A stretch of DNA of 7,114 nt from Ramlibacter sp. (GTDB taxonomy: Bacteria; Pseudomonadota; Gammaproteobacteria; Burkholderiales; Burkholderiaceae_C), in assembly GCA_026785815.1 (NCBI GenBank), contig JAJAZH010000296.1, positions 1 to 7,114 on the forward strand, in the 5' to 3' direction. The notes under the pieces were generated by a model. That model was not told the DNA's origin, did not search any database, and saw only the letters and a list, made by a program, of their open reading frames with translations. Position numbers and translations under genes: made by a program. Numbering within the stretch: the stretch's first letter is position 1; the number at the start of each line of letters is the position of its first letter. This document shows positions 1 through 6,161 of the stretch, one piece after another.

Positions 1-708
1 CACCTGCTCGTACTGGCGCCACTCATCGCCCAGTTTTTCTTTCCAGTCGTTGTTGGCCTTGATGCCGTAGCCGTAGCAGATGTGGACGGCGGTCGTGCAG
101 GTCAGCCCCTGTGCGGCGCGCTCCAGCGCTTTCACACCCCAGTCCACCGCGTCGTTCATGTACACGTTGAAGGCGGGTTCGTCGAACTGGATGATGTCGA
201 CGCCGTCGGCCTGCAAGGCCAGCGCCTCCTGGTTCAGCAGCTCGGCGAACGCGAAGGCCATCTTCACCTTGTCGCCATAGAACCTGTCGGCCACGGTGTC
301 GACGATCGTCATCGGCCCGGGCAAGGTGAACTTGAGCTTGCGCGTGGTGTGGGCCCGCGCCAGCTGCGCCTCGAAGGCATGGACGCGCCCCTTGAGCTTC
401 AGCGGGGCGACCACCTGCGGCACCATGGCGTCGTAGCGGTTGTCGCGAATGCCCATCTTGACTTTGTGCTCGAAGTCGACGCCCTCGACCTGCTCCAGGA
501 AGCCATGCACGAAATGCTGGCGCGACTGCTCGCCGTCGCCGACGATGTCCAGCCCCGCGTCCTCCTGGGCCTTGATCCACAGCAGCGTGGCGTCGGCCTT
601 GGCCTGGCGCAGTGCCTCGCCTTCGGCTTTCCACTCCGGCCAGAGTTTCTGCGTTTCGGCCAGCCAGCCCGGCTTGGGCAGGCTGCCGGCAATCGATGTC
701 GGAAACAT
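1..708 (-). CDS. Short cobalamin-independent methionine synthase (MetE catalytic-domain family, MesD-like), 3' end outside window
   Basis: The 236 visible codons run without a stop to the left edge. The protein begins MFPTSIAGSLPKPGW, so it lacks the long N-terminal half of classical MetE and corresponds to the catalytic barrel alone; such proteins are usually about 340 residues. Visible MetE-family motifs are LPGPMTI (129-135), the IQFDEPA substrate-site motif (about 173-179), and HIC (His209, Cys211), which matches the His-x-Cys pair of zinc ligands that activates the homocysteine thiol. The remaining zinc ligands should lie beyond the edge. The predicted role is cytoplasmic methyl transfer to homocysteine, making methionine. 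From memory, the overall wording resembles the folate-independent MesD type, which works with a DUF1852 partner (MesX), rather than full-length MetE; this assignment is inference. The ATG at 708 is chosen because it gives the conserved N-terminus, and a purine-rich AGAGAG lies just upstream as a weak ribosome site. It is divergent from ndh. Confidence 0.85.
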   Translation of the reverse strand, partial: MFPTSIAGSLPKPGWLAETQKLWPEWKAEGEALRQAKADATLLWIKAQEDAGLDIVGDGEQSRQHFVHGFLEQVEGVDFEHKVKMGIRDNRYDAMVPQVVAPLKLKGRVHAFEAQLARAHTTRKLKFTLPGPMTIVDTVADRFYGDKVKMAFAFAELLNQEALALQADGVDIIQFDEPAFNVYMNDAVDWGVKALERAAQGLTCTTAVHICYGYGIKANNDWKEKLGDEWRQYEQV

Positions 709-843
709 TCACGCTCTCTCTGTGATTCGAGCACTGCGCCGGGCGTCATGCCGCGGCGCGCCGTCATGGCTCGCGCAGCTTGCCACAGGTGGCTGGCCCG
801 GATCAAGGTTCGCCCGCTGAAGCCGGTCTCGCATAATTCCGGC
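709..843. promoter_or_regulatory. Divergent intergenic region between methionine synthase gene and ndh
   Basis: These 135 bases separate two divergent start codons, so they should hold promoters in both directions. On the plus strand a CATAAT hexamer (832-837) resembles a sigma-70 -10 box, but no good -35 box stands at the right distance. The heptamer CGTCATG occurs twice in direct orientation (744-750 and 762-768), and the adjoining palindromes GCCGCGGC (750-757) and GGCGCGCC (755-762) lie between the copies. I looked for SAM, SAH, cobalamin and TPP riboswitch core patterns on the minus strand, since methionine genes often carry them, and found none that holds up. No promoter can be assigned with confidence for the methionine synthase gene. 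Confidence 0.4.
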
Positions 844-2235
844 ATGGCCTCCAGCGTTCAACGTCCGCAGATCGTCATCGTCGGCTGCGGCTTCGGTGGG
901 CTGGAAGCCGCGCGCGCCCTGCACGCAGCGCCGGTCGACATCACGCTGGTGGAGCGCACCAACCATCACCTGTTCCAGCCCCTGCTCTACCAGGTGGCAA
1001 CCGCCGGGCTGTCGGCGCCCGCGATTGCGGCGCCGGTGCGGCACCTGTTTCGCCAGCAACCGAACGTGACGACCTTGCTGGGCGAGGTCACGCGGATCGA
1101 CGTGCCCGGACGGCAGGTGCTGCTGCAGGACGGACTCGCGATCTCCTACGATCACCTGATCGTCGCCGCGGGGGCCACGCACAGCTACTTCGGGCACGAC
1201 GACTGGGCGCCGTTCGCGCCCGGGCTCAAGACGCTGGACGATGCCTTCCAGATTCGCCGGCGCATCCTGCTGGCTTTCGAGCAGGCCGAAAAGGAAACCG
1301 ACGTCGCACGGCGCGACGCCTGGTTGACTTTTGCCGTCATCGGCGGCGGCCCGACCGGGGTCGAAATGGCCGGCACGCTGGCCGAGATCGCGCGCCATAC
1401 GCTGGCCGGCGAATTTCGCCGCATCGACCCGGCCAGCGCCAGGATCCTGCTGATCGAAGGCAGCCCGCGGGTGCTGCAGGCGATGCCCGAAGACCTGAGC
1501 CGCCGGGCCCTGGAGCAGCTCGAAAAGCTCGGGGTCGAAACCTTGGTCAACTCCAGCGTGACGGCGATCGACGCCGAGGGCCTGGTCGTCAAGCCGGCGG
1601 CCCCCGCCACGACCGCATCCACAATGCCGAATACGCCGAACACGCCGAACGCGGCGGCAGGCGACGGCAGTTACCGGATCTTCAGTCGCTGCGTGATCTG
1701 GGCAGCCGGCGTGGCTGCTTCGCCGCTCGGCAAGCAGCTATCGCTTGCCACCGGCGCATCACTGGACCGGGCCGGCCGGCTGCTGGTGGATCCCGACCTG
1801 AGCCTGGCCGGCCATGCGGAAATCAGCGTGGTCGGCGACCTGGCGGCGGCGTTCAGCCGTGTCCGTGGCCGGGAGCCGGCAGCGGTGCCGGGGGTCTCTC
1901 CGGCCGCCAAGCAGATGGGGCGGACCGCCGCTGCCAACATCCTGCGCCGGATGGCAGGGCAGCCGACCGAGCCGTTCCGTTACCGCGACTACGGCAACCT
2001 GGCGACCATCGGCCGCAATTCGGCCGTGGTCGACCTGGCCTCACCGCTGGGCCACTTCAAGTTCAGCGGGCACGCGGCCTGGCTGTTCTGGCTGTTCGCG
2101 CATATTTATTTCCTGATCGGCTTTCGCAACCGGCTGGTGGTGTTGCTGGACTGGGCCGGCGCCTACTGGAGCAAGCAGCGCTATGCACGGGTGGTGACCG
2201 GGATCGACGCGCCGCAGCGCCGGCCTCGGGCCTGA
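844..2235 (+). CDS. ndh: Type II NADH:quinone oxidoreductase (NDH-2)
   Basis: This 463-residue flavoprotein oxidises NADH and passes electrons to membrane quinone without pumping protons. It is expected on the inner face of the cytoplasmic membrane. The FAD-binding Rossmann motif is VIVGCGFGG (Gly14, Gly16, Gly19). The NADH-binding motif is FAVIGGGPTGVEMAG (163-177). CVIWAAGV (283-290) and VVGDLA (329-334) are the usual later flavin-contact motifs, and GVSPAAKQMGR (350-360) is in the position of the quinone-site segment. A hydrophobic, Trp-rich C-terminal part (about 411-443, AAWLFWLFAHIYFLIGFRNR) is the membrane-anchoring region typical of the proteobacterial family. A low-complexity Pro/Ala/Thr/Asn insert occupies about 251-277. 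The ATG at 844 is chosen because the conserved Rossmann fold begins eight residues later. The frame stays open upstream, but only as the mirror of the opposite-strand gene. There is no clear Shine-Dalgarno; CATAAT lies six bases upstream of the start codon. Confidence 0.93.
   Translation: MASSVQRPQIVIVGCGFGGLEAARALHAAPVDITLVERTNHHLFQPLLYQVATAGLSAPAIAAPVRHLFRQQPNVTTLLGEVTRIDVPGRQVLLQDGLAISYDHLIVAAGATHSYFGHDDWAPFAPGLKTLDDAFQIRRRILLAFEQAEKETDVARRDAWLTFAVIGGGPTGVEMAGTLAEIARHTLAGEFRRIDPASARILLIEGSPRVLQAMPEDLSRRALEQLEKLGVETLVNSSVTAIDAEGLVVKPAAPATTASTMPNTPNTPNAAAGDGSYRIFSRCVIWAAGVAASPLGKQLSLATGASLDRAGRLLVDPDLSLAGHAEISVVGDLAAAFSRVRGREPAAVPGVSPAAKQMGRTAAANILRRMAGQPTEPFRYRDYGNLATIGRNSAVVDLASPLGHFKFSGHAAWLFWLFAHIYFLIGFRNRLVVLLDWAGAYWSKQRYARVVTGIDAPQRRPRA
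1624..1650 (+). repeat. Three tandem 9-base units inside ndh (MPN-TPN-TPN)
   Basis: ATGCCGAAT, ACGCCGAAC and ACGCCGAAC follow each other directly and in frame, encoding Met-Pro-Asn, Thr-Pro-Asn, Thr-Pro-Asn. The last two units are identical and the first differs at two positions. The repeat lies inside the low-complexity insert of the NDH-2 protein. A nine-base unit keeps the frame when copies are gained or lost, so replication slippage could change loop length without breaking the enzyme. Confidence 0.85.
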
Positions 2236-2267
2236 CTACGACACACGCCGCCGCCAAGCGGGTGGGT
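2236..2267. other. Convergent gap between ndh and the enzyme-channel gene
   Basis: Only 32 bases separate the two facing stop codons. I see no stable hairpin followed by a T-run on either strand, so no intrinsic terminator can be named. Transcripts from both sides may overlap here or end by Rho. Confidence 0.5.
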
Positions 2268-3137
2268 TCAGCCGGGCGCCGAAAGTGCGCCGCCGCAGTG
2301 CTGGCAGAAAGCGGCTTGCGGCGAATGGTCGCCGGCGCCGCACTGCTGGCACACCCGCCGCGCCGAGGCCTGCACTGCATGGCGCCGCGCCGACATCTCG
2401 GCGGTGACGATGCCGGTCGGCACTGCCAGCGTGCCCCAGCCGATCAGCATCATCACCGACGCGATCAACCGGCCGAAATCGGTCTTGGGAGTGATGTCGC
2501 CGAAGCCGACGGTGGTGACGGTGGAGATCGCCCAGTAAACGGAGGTCGGGATGTCGCGAAAACCGTTGGCCGGCCCTTCGACCACGTACATGATGGTGCC
2601 GCACACCAGCACGATCATCATCACCGCCACCAGGAACACCAGGATCTTGCGCCGGCTGGCGGCCAGCGCCTCCGCGAGCGCCTGGTATTCCGCCACGTAC
2701 TGGGTCAGCTTGAAGATCCGGAACACCCGCAGCAGCCGCAGGATGCGCACGTCGATCAAGGCGTGCAGACCAGGGAAGAACAGCGCAAGGTAGGTCGGCA
2801 GCACGGCCAGCAGGTCGACGATGCCGAAAAAGCTGCGCGCATAACGCATCTGGTGGCGGACGGCGGCGAGCCGCGCCAGGTATTCAACGGTGAACAGCGC
2901 GGTGAAGAACCACTCGACCACATCGAACGCGGTCTTGTACCTCGCATGCCACGACTGCACGCTGTCGGCGATCACCACGCCGACGCTCACCACGATGGCC
3001 GCGATGATCACCTTGTCGAACAGCCGGCCCGCTGGCGTGTCCGACTCGTAGATCACCTGGTACAGCCGCAGCCGCCAGCCGCCGGCCGGCCGGCCGAGGG
3101 CGTCCGGGAGGATCGGGGAAGCGATCGGCGCAGTCAT
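2268..3137 (-). other. Channel half: six-TM voltage-gated-type K+ channel with C-terminal zinc ribbon, possible internal start at 3137
   Basis: Counting from the in-frame ATG at 3137 gives 289 residues, the normal size of the bacterial 'ion transporter' family. Segments: S1 about 40-60, S2 about 71-92, S3 about 103-120, S4 129-144 with basic residues at every third position (Arg131, Arg134, Arg137, Arg140, Lys143), S5 about 163-187, pore helix and filter TTVGFGD (208-214), S6 about 221-248. The filter is the K+-selective signature with Phe in place of the more common Tyr, which is known in working channels. The cytoplasmic tail ends in Cys263-x2-Cys266 and Cys278-x2-Cys281, a rubredoxin-like zinc ribbon that I recall in related ion transporters. 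No convincing Shine-Dalgarno precedes 3137, so separate initiation would need coupling to upstream translation. If it is translated only as a fusion, the enzyme half would sit on the cytoplasmic N-terminus of S1. Confidence 0.85.
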
Positions 3138-4256
3138 GGCGGGTCCGGCCACCGGCTGGCGCAAGGTCGCCCAGGCCTGCGCGGTCGGAGTGGTTCCAGC
3201 ACCGGGCTGCTGCGGCAACCGGAACACGCCGTCCACCACCTCGGCCGGTTCGGTGAAGCAGTCCTTGATCCACGGGATGAACTCGAGCACCTGGCAGGCG
3301 GGGTGGGCGTAATTGAGGTGCACATGGACCTGGCTCATGTCGCCGGCGTGCGGCGCGACCGGCAGCCGCATCGAGTGCGCGCTGTCGCAGACCCGCAGCA
3401 CGTCGGTCAGCCCGGCCATTCGCGTCACGTCGGGCTGGACCCAGTGGATCGCCTGCTGGTGGAAAAACTCCGCGAATGCATCCTGGGTGTAGAGCTGTTC
3501 ACCGAGGGCGACCGGAATCGAAGTCGCGCGCGCCAGCGCCGCATGGCCTTTGACGTCGTCGTACCAGAGCGGCTCCTCGAACCAGTAGACGTCGAAATCC
3601 TCGGCGGCGCGGCAGAAGCGCTGGCAGGTCGGCAGGTCCCACTTGCCGTTGCCGTCGATGGCCAGCGTCACGTCCGGCCCGATCGCGCGTCGCACGCCGG
3701 CCAGCCGGCGCAGGTCGCGTTCGACACTGGAGCCGACCTTGATCTTGATGCCGCTGAAACCGTCGGCCACCGCGCGTTGGGCGCCTGCCACCAGCAAGCC
3801 GTCAGGAATGCTGAGCCAGCCGATGTCGGTGTTGTAGGCGCGGACCTGTTCGCGCACCTGGCCGCCGAGCAATTTCCACAGCGGTACACCGGCGGCCTGG
3901 GCCTTCAAGTCCCACAGCGCAATGTCGATCGCGGCGTGCGACAGCGTGGTGATGCCGGCGCGGCCGATCCACTGCAAGGCCGGGTGGCGCGCCAGTTTCA
4001 GCCAGAGACGCTGCACGTCATTGGCGTCCTCGCCGATCAGCAGCGGAGCGTGACAAGTTTCGATGCAGCGGGTGATCAGCTGGTCGCCGGGCAGGAAAGC
4101 GTGGGTGCCGGTGAAGCCATGGCCGCACAGCCCGTTCTCGGTCACGATCCGCGCGCCGACCACGCCCCAATGGGTGATGGTGTGGGTGCTGTCGGCGATC
4201 TGCGAACCCGTGACTGGAACATGCAGGATGAAGGGTTCCACCGATTTGATCTTCAA
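2268..4256 (-). CDS. Mandelate racemase/enolase-superfamily enzyme fused in frame to a voltage-gated-type potassium channel with zinc ribbon
   Basis: This is one uninterrupted frame of 662 residues. Residues 1-373 form a complete mandelate-racemase (MR) family enzyme: Lys171-x-Lys173 (KIK), metal ligands Asp201, Glu227 (WFEEP) and Glu253 (LGEQ), the Asp276/His303 dyad (QPDVT, APHAG) and Glu325. Residues 374-662 form a complete six-helix ion channel with a voltage-sensor-like S4, a TTVGFGD filter and a terminal CxxC...CxxC ribbon. Each half is the usual length of an independent protein (about 370-380 and 270-290), so a fusion was not expected. The start is TTG at 4256, set by GGGAGA six bases upstream and by MKIKSVEPF, the normal family N-terminus; the in-frame ATG at 4283 has no ribosome site and adds nine atypical residues. 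The enzyme half probably dehydrates or racemises a sugar acid or hydroxy acid, substrate unknown. A soluble enzyme tethered to a channel would sit on the cytoplasmic membrane face. Lost stop codon, one-base sequence error or true fusion are all possible. Confidence 0.85.
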   Translation of the reverse strand: MKIKSVEPFILHVPVTGSQIADSTHTITHWGVVGARIVTENGLCGHGFTGTHAFLPGDQLITRCIETCHAPLLIGEDANDVQRLWLKLARHPALQWIGRAGITTLSHAAIDIALWDLKAQAAGVPLWKLLGGQVREQVRAYNTDIGWLSIPDGLLVAGAQRAVADGFSGIKIKVGSSVERDLRRLAGVRRAIGPDVTLAIDGNGKWDLPTCQRFCRAAEDFDVYWFEEPLWYDDVKGHAALARATSIPVALGEQLYTQDAFAEFFHQQAIHWVQPDVTRMAGLTDVLRVCDSAHSMRLPVAPHAGDMSQVHVHLNYAHPACQVLEFIPWIKDCFTEPAEVVDGVFRLPQQPGAGTTPTAQAWATLRQPVAGPAMTAPIASPILPDALGRPAGGWRLRLYQVIYESDTPAGRLFDKVIIAAIVVSVGVVIADSVQSWHARYKTAFDVVEWFFTALFTVEYLARLAAVRHQMRYARSFFGIVDLLAVLPTYLALFFPGLHALIDVRILRLLRVFRIFKLTQYVAEYQALAEALAASRRKILVFLVAVMMIVLVCGTIMYVVEGPANGFRDIPTSVYWAISTVTTVGFGDITPKTDFGRLIASVMMLIGWGTLAVPTGIVTAEMSARRHAVQASARRVCQQCGAGDHSPQAAFCQHCGGALSAPG
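3138..4256 (-). other. Enzyme half: MR-family acid-sugar dehydratase/racemase-like domain
   Basis: The domain covers 373 residues. The N-terminal capping part runs over about 1-125 (PVTGSQIADSTHTITHWGV, then AAIDIALWDLKA), and the barrel follows to about 355 (PQQPGAGTTPT), where stand-alone relatives normally stop within some 10-25 residues. The metal ligands are spaced exactly as in mandelate racemase (Asp201, Glu227, Glu253; 26 and 26 residues apart). The presence of both KxK and the Asp/His dyad places it in the MR subgroup rather than the muconate-cycloisomerase subgroup, which uses a different second catalytic lysine. This group includes acid-sugar dehydratases and mandelate racemase. 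The specificity loop cannot be interpreted by eye, so no substrate is given. All catalytic residues are intact, so the enzyme is expected to be active. Confidence 0.85.
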
Positions 4257-4385
4257 GATTCGTCTCCCGCTGTGGCAAACCAACCGATGGTAGCCCGGCC
4301 GGCCGCCGCAGGCTGTTGTCGAGTCCGGCGATCGGGGTCAACCTCTTGGGTACAGAAGTGGGACCGCCCGCATACCCGGGTCGGC
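4257..4385 (-). other. Gap between acyl-CoA ligase and enzyme-channel gene
   Basis: These 129 bases separate two genes on the same strand. Just after the ligase stop, 4362-4382 can form a short imperfect GC hairpin (GACC...GGTC with an inner CCCG/CGGG), but no T-run follows, so it is not a convincing terminator. TTGACC occurs about 80 bases before the TTG start, yet the hexamer 17 bases on (CAACAG) is a poor -10 box. The downstream gene may be co-transcribed or may have its own weak promoter here. Confidence 0.35.
4263..4268 (-). promoter_or_regulatory. Ribosome binding site GGGAGA that fixes the TTG start at 4256
   Basis: GGGAGA on the minus strand lies six bases before TTG-AAG-ATC. This spacing is good for initiation. 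No comparable site precedes the in-frame ATG at 4283, and the site itself lies within that longer reading, so TTG is the better start for the enzyme-channel gene. Confidence 0.75.
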
Positions 4386-6086
4386 TCAGCCCGTCAGGGC
4401 GTTCTGCTCTTCCTGCAGGCTGCGCCACATCACTTTGCCACTGCCACTCTTTGGCAGCGCGTCGGCGAACTCCACGATCCGCGGCACCTTGTAGACCGCC
4501 ATGTTTTCGCGGCACCAGCTGACGATGTCCGCTTCGCTCACCTGACCCTTGTGGGACGGACGCAGCACCACCACGGCCTTGACGGTTTCCCCGCGGTAAC
4601 TGTCGCGCGCCGAGATGATGCAGGCCTCCTGGATCGCGGGATGGCGGAACATCAACGCTTCCACCTCTGCCGGCCAGACCTTGAAGCCCGACGCATTGAT
4701 CATTCGCTTCAGGCGGTCGGTCAGGAAAAAGTAGCCGTCCTGGTCGACCCGGCCCAGGTCGCCCGAGCGGAAGAAGCGCCGGCCGTCGAATTCGATGAAG
4801 GCGGCCGCGGTCGCTTCGGGCCGCTTCCAGTAGCCATTGAACACTTCAGGGCCGCTGATGATGATCTCGCCCTGCTCGCCGACCGGCATTTCCATGAGCG
4901 TCTCGGGATCGATCACGCGCGCATCGGTGCTCAGGAACGGGATGCCCAGGCACTGCTGTTTCGGATGGTCCGGCGGATTGCTGTGCGATGGCGCCGCCGT
5001 TTCGGTCAGGCCGTAGCCTTCGATATAGCGCAAGCCGAACTGCTCCCAAAGCCGCTGCGCCACCGCTTGCGGCATCGCAGCGCCGCCACCGCCGATATGC
5101 ACCAGGCTCGACAAGTCGTAGCTGGCGAACTGCGGACTGGCCAGCAGGTCGATCACCATGGTCGGAATGTTGGTCCAGCTGGTCACCTTCCAGGTCGAGA
5201 TCAGGCGGCCGGCCAGGTCGCGGTCCCAGCGCGGCATCATCACCAGCGTGGCCCCGGTGTAGATGCTGGCGTGCATCACGCTCACCATGCCGGTGATGTG
5301 GAACATCGGAACCACCAGCAGCGTCACGTTTTCCGCCGTCGCATTGCCCCAGGCCGAACTGGCCACCGCGTTGTGCATCAGGCTCGAATGCATGTGCATG
5401 CAGCCCTTTGGCAAGCCGGTGGTGCCGCTGGTGTAGGGCAGCACGGCCAGGTCATCGGGCCCGACTTCGAGCGGCGGCGGCTCCGTCGCCATGTCGAGCG
5501 CGTCGGTCCAGGCCAGCACCCGGCCGCCGGCCAGTGTCGGCAGCGGATGGCGGGTCAGCAGCCAGTCGCGCCAGGCTGGCGGCAACGCGTTGTCGCCGTC
5601 AACCTGGGCATCGAACGCATCGGTGAACTGGGTGATGATCAGGTGTTGCAGGCGGTCGGCGGCGGCCAGCGAGTCGCTGGCCTTGACCAGTTCCGGCGCC
5701 AGGTCGCCGGTGGTGATCGCCACCTTCGCATCGGGATCGGTGATGTAGTGCTTGAGCTCCTCGGCGCGGTTCATCGGGTTGACCGGCACCACGACCGCAT
5801 TGGCGCGCAGGATCGCGAAATGGGCGACGATCAGCTGCGGGCAGTTCTGCATGCACAGGATGACACGGTCGCCGCGCCGCACCCCCAGGGCATGGAGTTG
5901 CGCGGCGAGCCGCTCGGCCTGCCGCATCAGGTCGCGGTAATTCAGGCGCCGGCCGAAAAAAACGATCGCGGGCTTGTCGGGATAGCGGCGGGCACTCACG
6001 GCCAGGTTGTCCCAGAGCGAAGTGGCCGGCGGCGTGAGCGCCTTGGGCAGCCGGCTGGGCCAGAACTTGAAGTGCGGACGCTGCAT
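4386..6086 (-). CDS. AMP-forming acyl-CoA ligase (long-chain fatty acid--CoA ligase type)
   Basis: This 566-residue ANL-superfamily enzyme activates a carboxylic acid with ATP and transfers the acyl group to CoA. Motifs in order: the phosphate-binding loop YTSGTTGLPKG (218-228), MFHITG (261-266), GYGLTETAA (357-365), RSGDLGRVDQDGYFFLTDR (440-458, with the ATP-ribose Asp443), then the hinge and C-terminal lid KRMINASGFKVWPAEVE (460-476), and the C-terminal catalytic lysine segment LPKSGSGKVMWR (544-555), where Lys551 is the expected adenylation lysine. Length and domain order are normal. The start at 6086 is chosen over the in-frame ATG at 6134 because AGGAGA stands just upstream and the family N-terminus (PHFKFWPSRLP) begins there. 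No transmembrane segment is evident. Chain length is not decidable by eye; medium- or long-chain fatty acids are the usual annotation. It follows the HAD gene after 75 bases and precedes the enzyme-channel gene, perhaps as one operon. Confidence 0.92.
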   Translation of the reverse strand: MQRPHFKFWPSRLPKALTPPATSLWDNLAVSARRYPDKPAIVFFGRRLNYRDLMRQAERLAAQLHALGVRRGDRVILCMQNCPQLIVAHFAILRANAVVVPVNPMNRAEELKHYITDPDAKVAITTGDLAPELVKASDSLAAADRLQHLIITQFTDAFDAQVDGDNALPPAWRDWLLTRHPLPTLAGGRVLAWTDALDMATEPPPLEVGPDDLAVLPYTSGTTGLPKGCMHMHSSLMHNAVASSAWGNATAENVTLLVVPMFHITGMVSVMHASIYTGATLVMMPRWDRDLAGRLISTWKVTSWTNIPTMVIDLLASPQFASYDLSSLVHIGGGGAAMPQAVAQRLWEQFGLRYIEGYGLTETAAPSHSNPPDHPKQQCLGIPFLSTDARVIDPETLMEMPVGEQGEIIISGPEVFNGYWKRPEATAAAFIEFDGRRFFRSGDLGRVDQDGYFFLTDRLKRMINASGFKVWPAEVEALMFRHPAIQEACIISARDSYRGETVKAVVVLRPSHKGQVSEADIVSWCRENMAVYKVPRIVEFADALPKSGSGKVMWRSLQEEQNALTG

Positions 6087-6090
6087 GGAA

Positions 6091-6096
6091 TCTCCT
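6091..6096 (-). promoter_or_regulatory. Ribosome binding site AGGAGA that fixes the ligase start at 6086
   Basis: AGGAGA on the minus strand is followed by TTCC and then ATG. It is a near-perfect Shine-Dalgarno at slightly short spacing. It excludes the upstream in-frame ATG at 6134, which would add 16 residues with no family resemblance. Confidence 0.8.
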
Positions 6097-6161
6097 GAAG
6101 CCACAAGGGTAACGGCCGGCCCGCCGGGTTGCATCAGGGAAGGCCCGATGCGGTCAGACGG

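Noticed and set aside
23..712. A 229-codon minus-strand frame starting near the methionine synthase start
   Set aside because: The product is Arg/Gly/Ala-rich and without family features, while the neighbouring frame encodes a clear MetE-type protein with zinc-ligand and substrate motifs.
82..843. A 254-codon N-terminal extension of ndh, or a separate plus-strand gene there
   Set aside because: It is the codon-aligned mirror of the methionine synthase gene on the opposite strand. NDH-2 proteins start with the Rossmann fold, which begins just after 844.
709..843. A riboswitch upstream of the methionine synthase gene (a short stretch, GCGAACCTTGATCCGGG, recalls part of a TPP element)
   Set aside because: The rest of the TPP core is missing, the spacing is wrong, and no SAM, SAH or cobalamin core can be assembled. 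The similarity is most likely chance.
4362..4382. An intrinsic terminator after the acyl-CoA ligase
   Set aside because: The hairpin is short and imperfect and no T-run follows on the minus strand.
2262..6098. A plus-strand open frame of 1278 codons antisense to the enzyme-channel and ligase genes
   Set aside because: It is codon-aligned with the minus-strand genes, so its stops would need TTA, CTA or TCA codons in them, which are rare in GC-rich genomes. The product is His/Arg/Gly-rich, matches no family, and the sense genes are certain.
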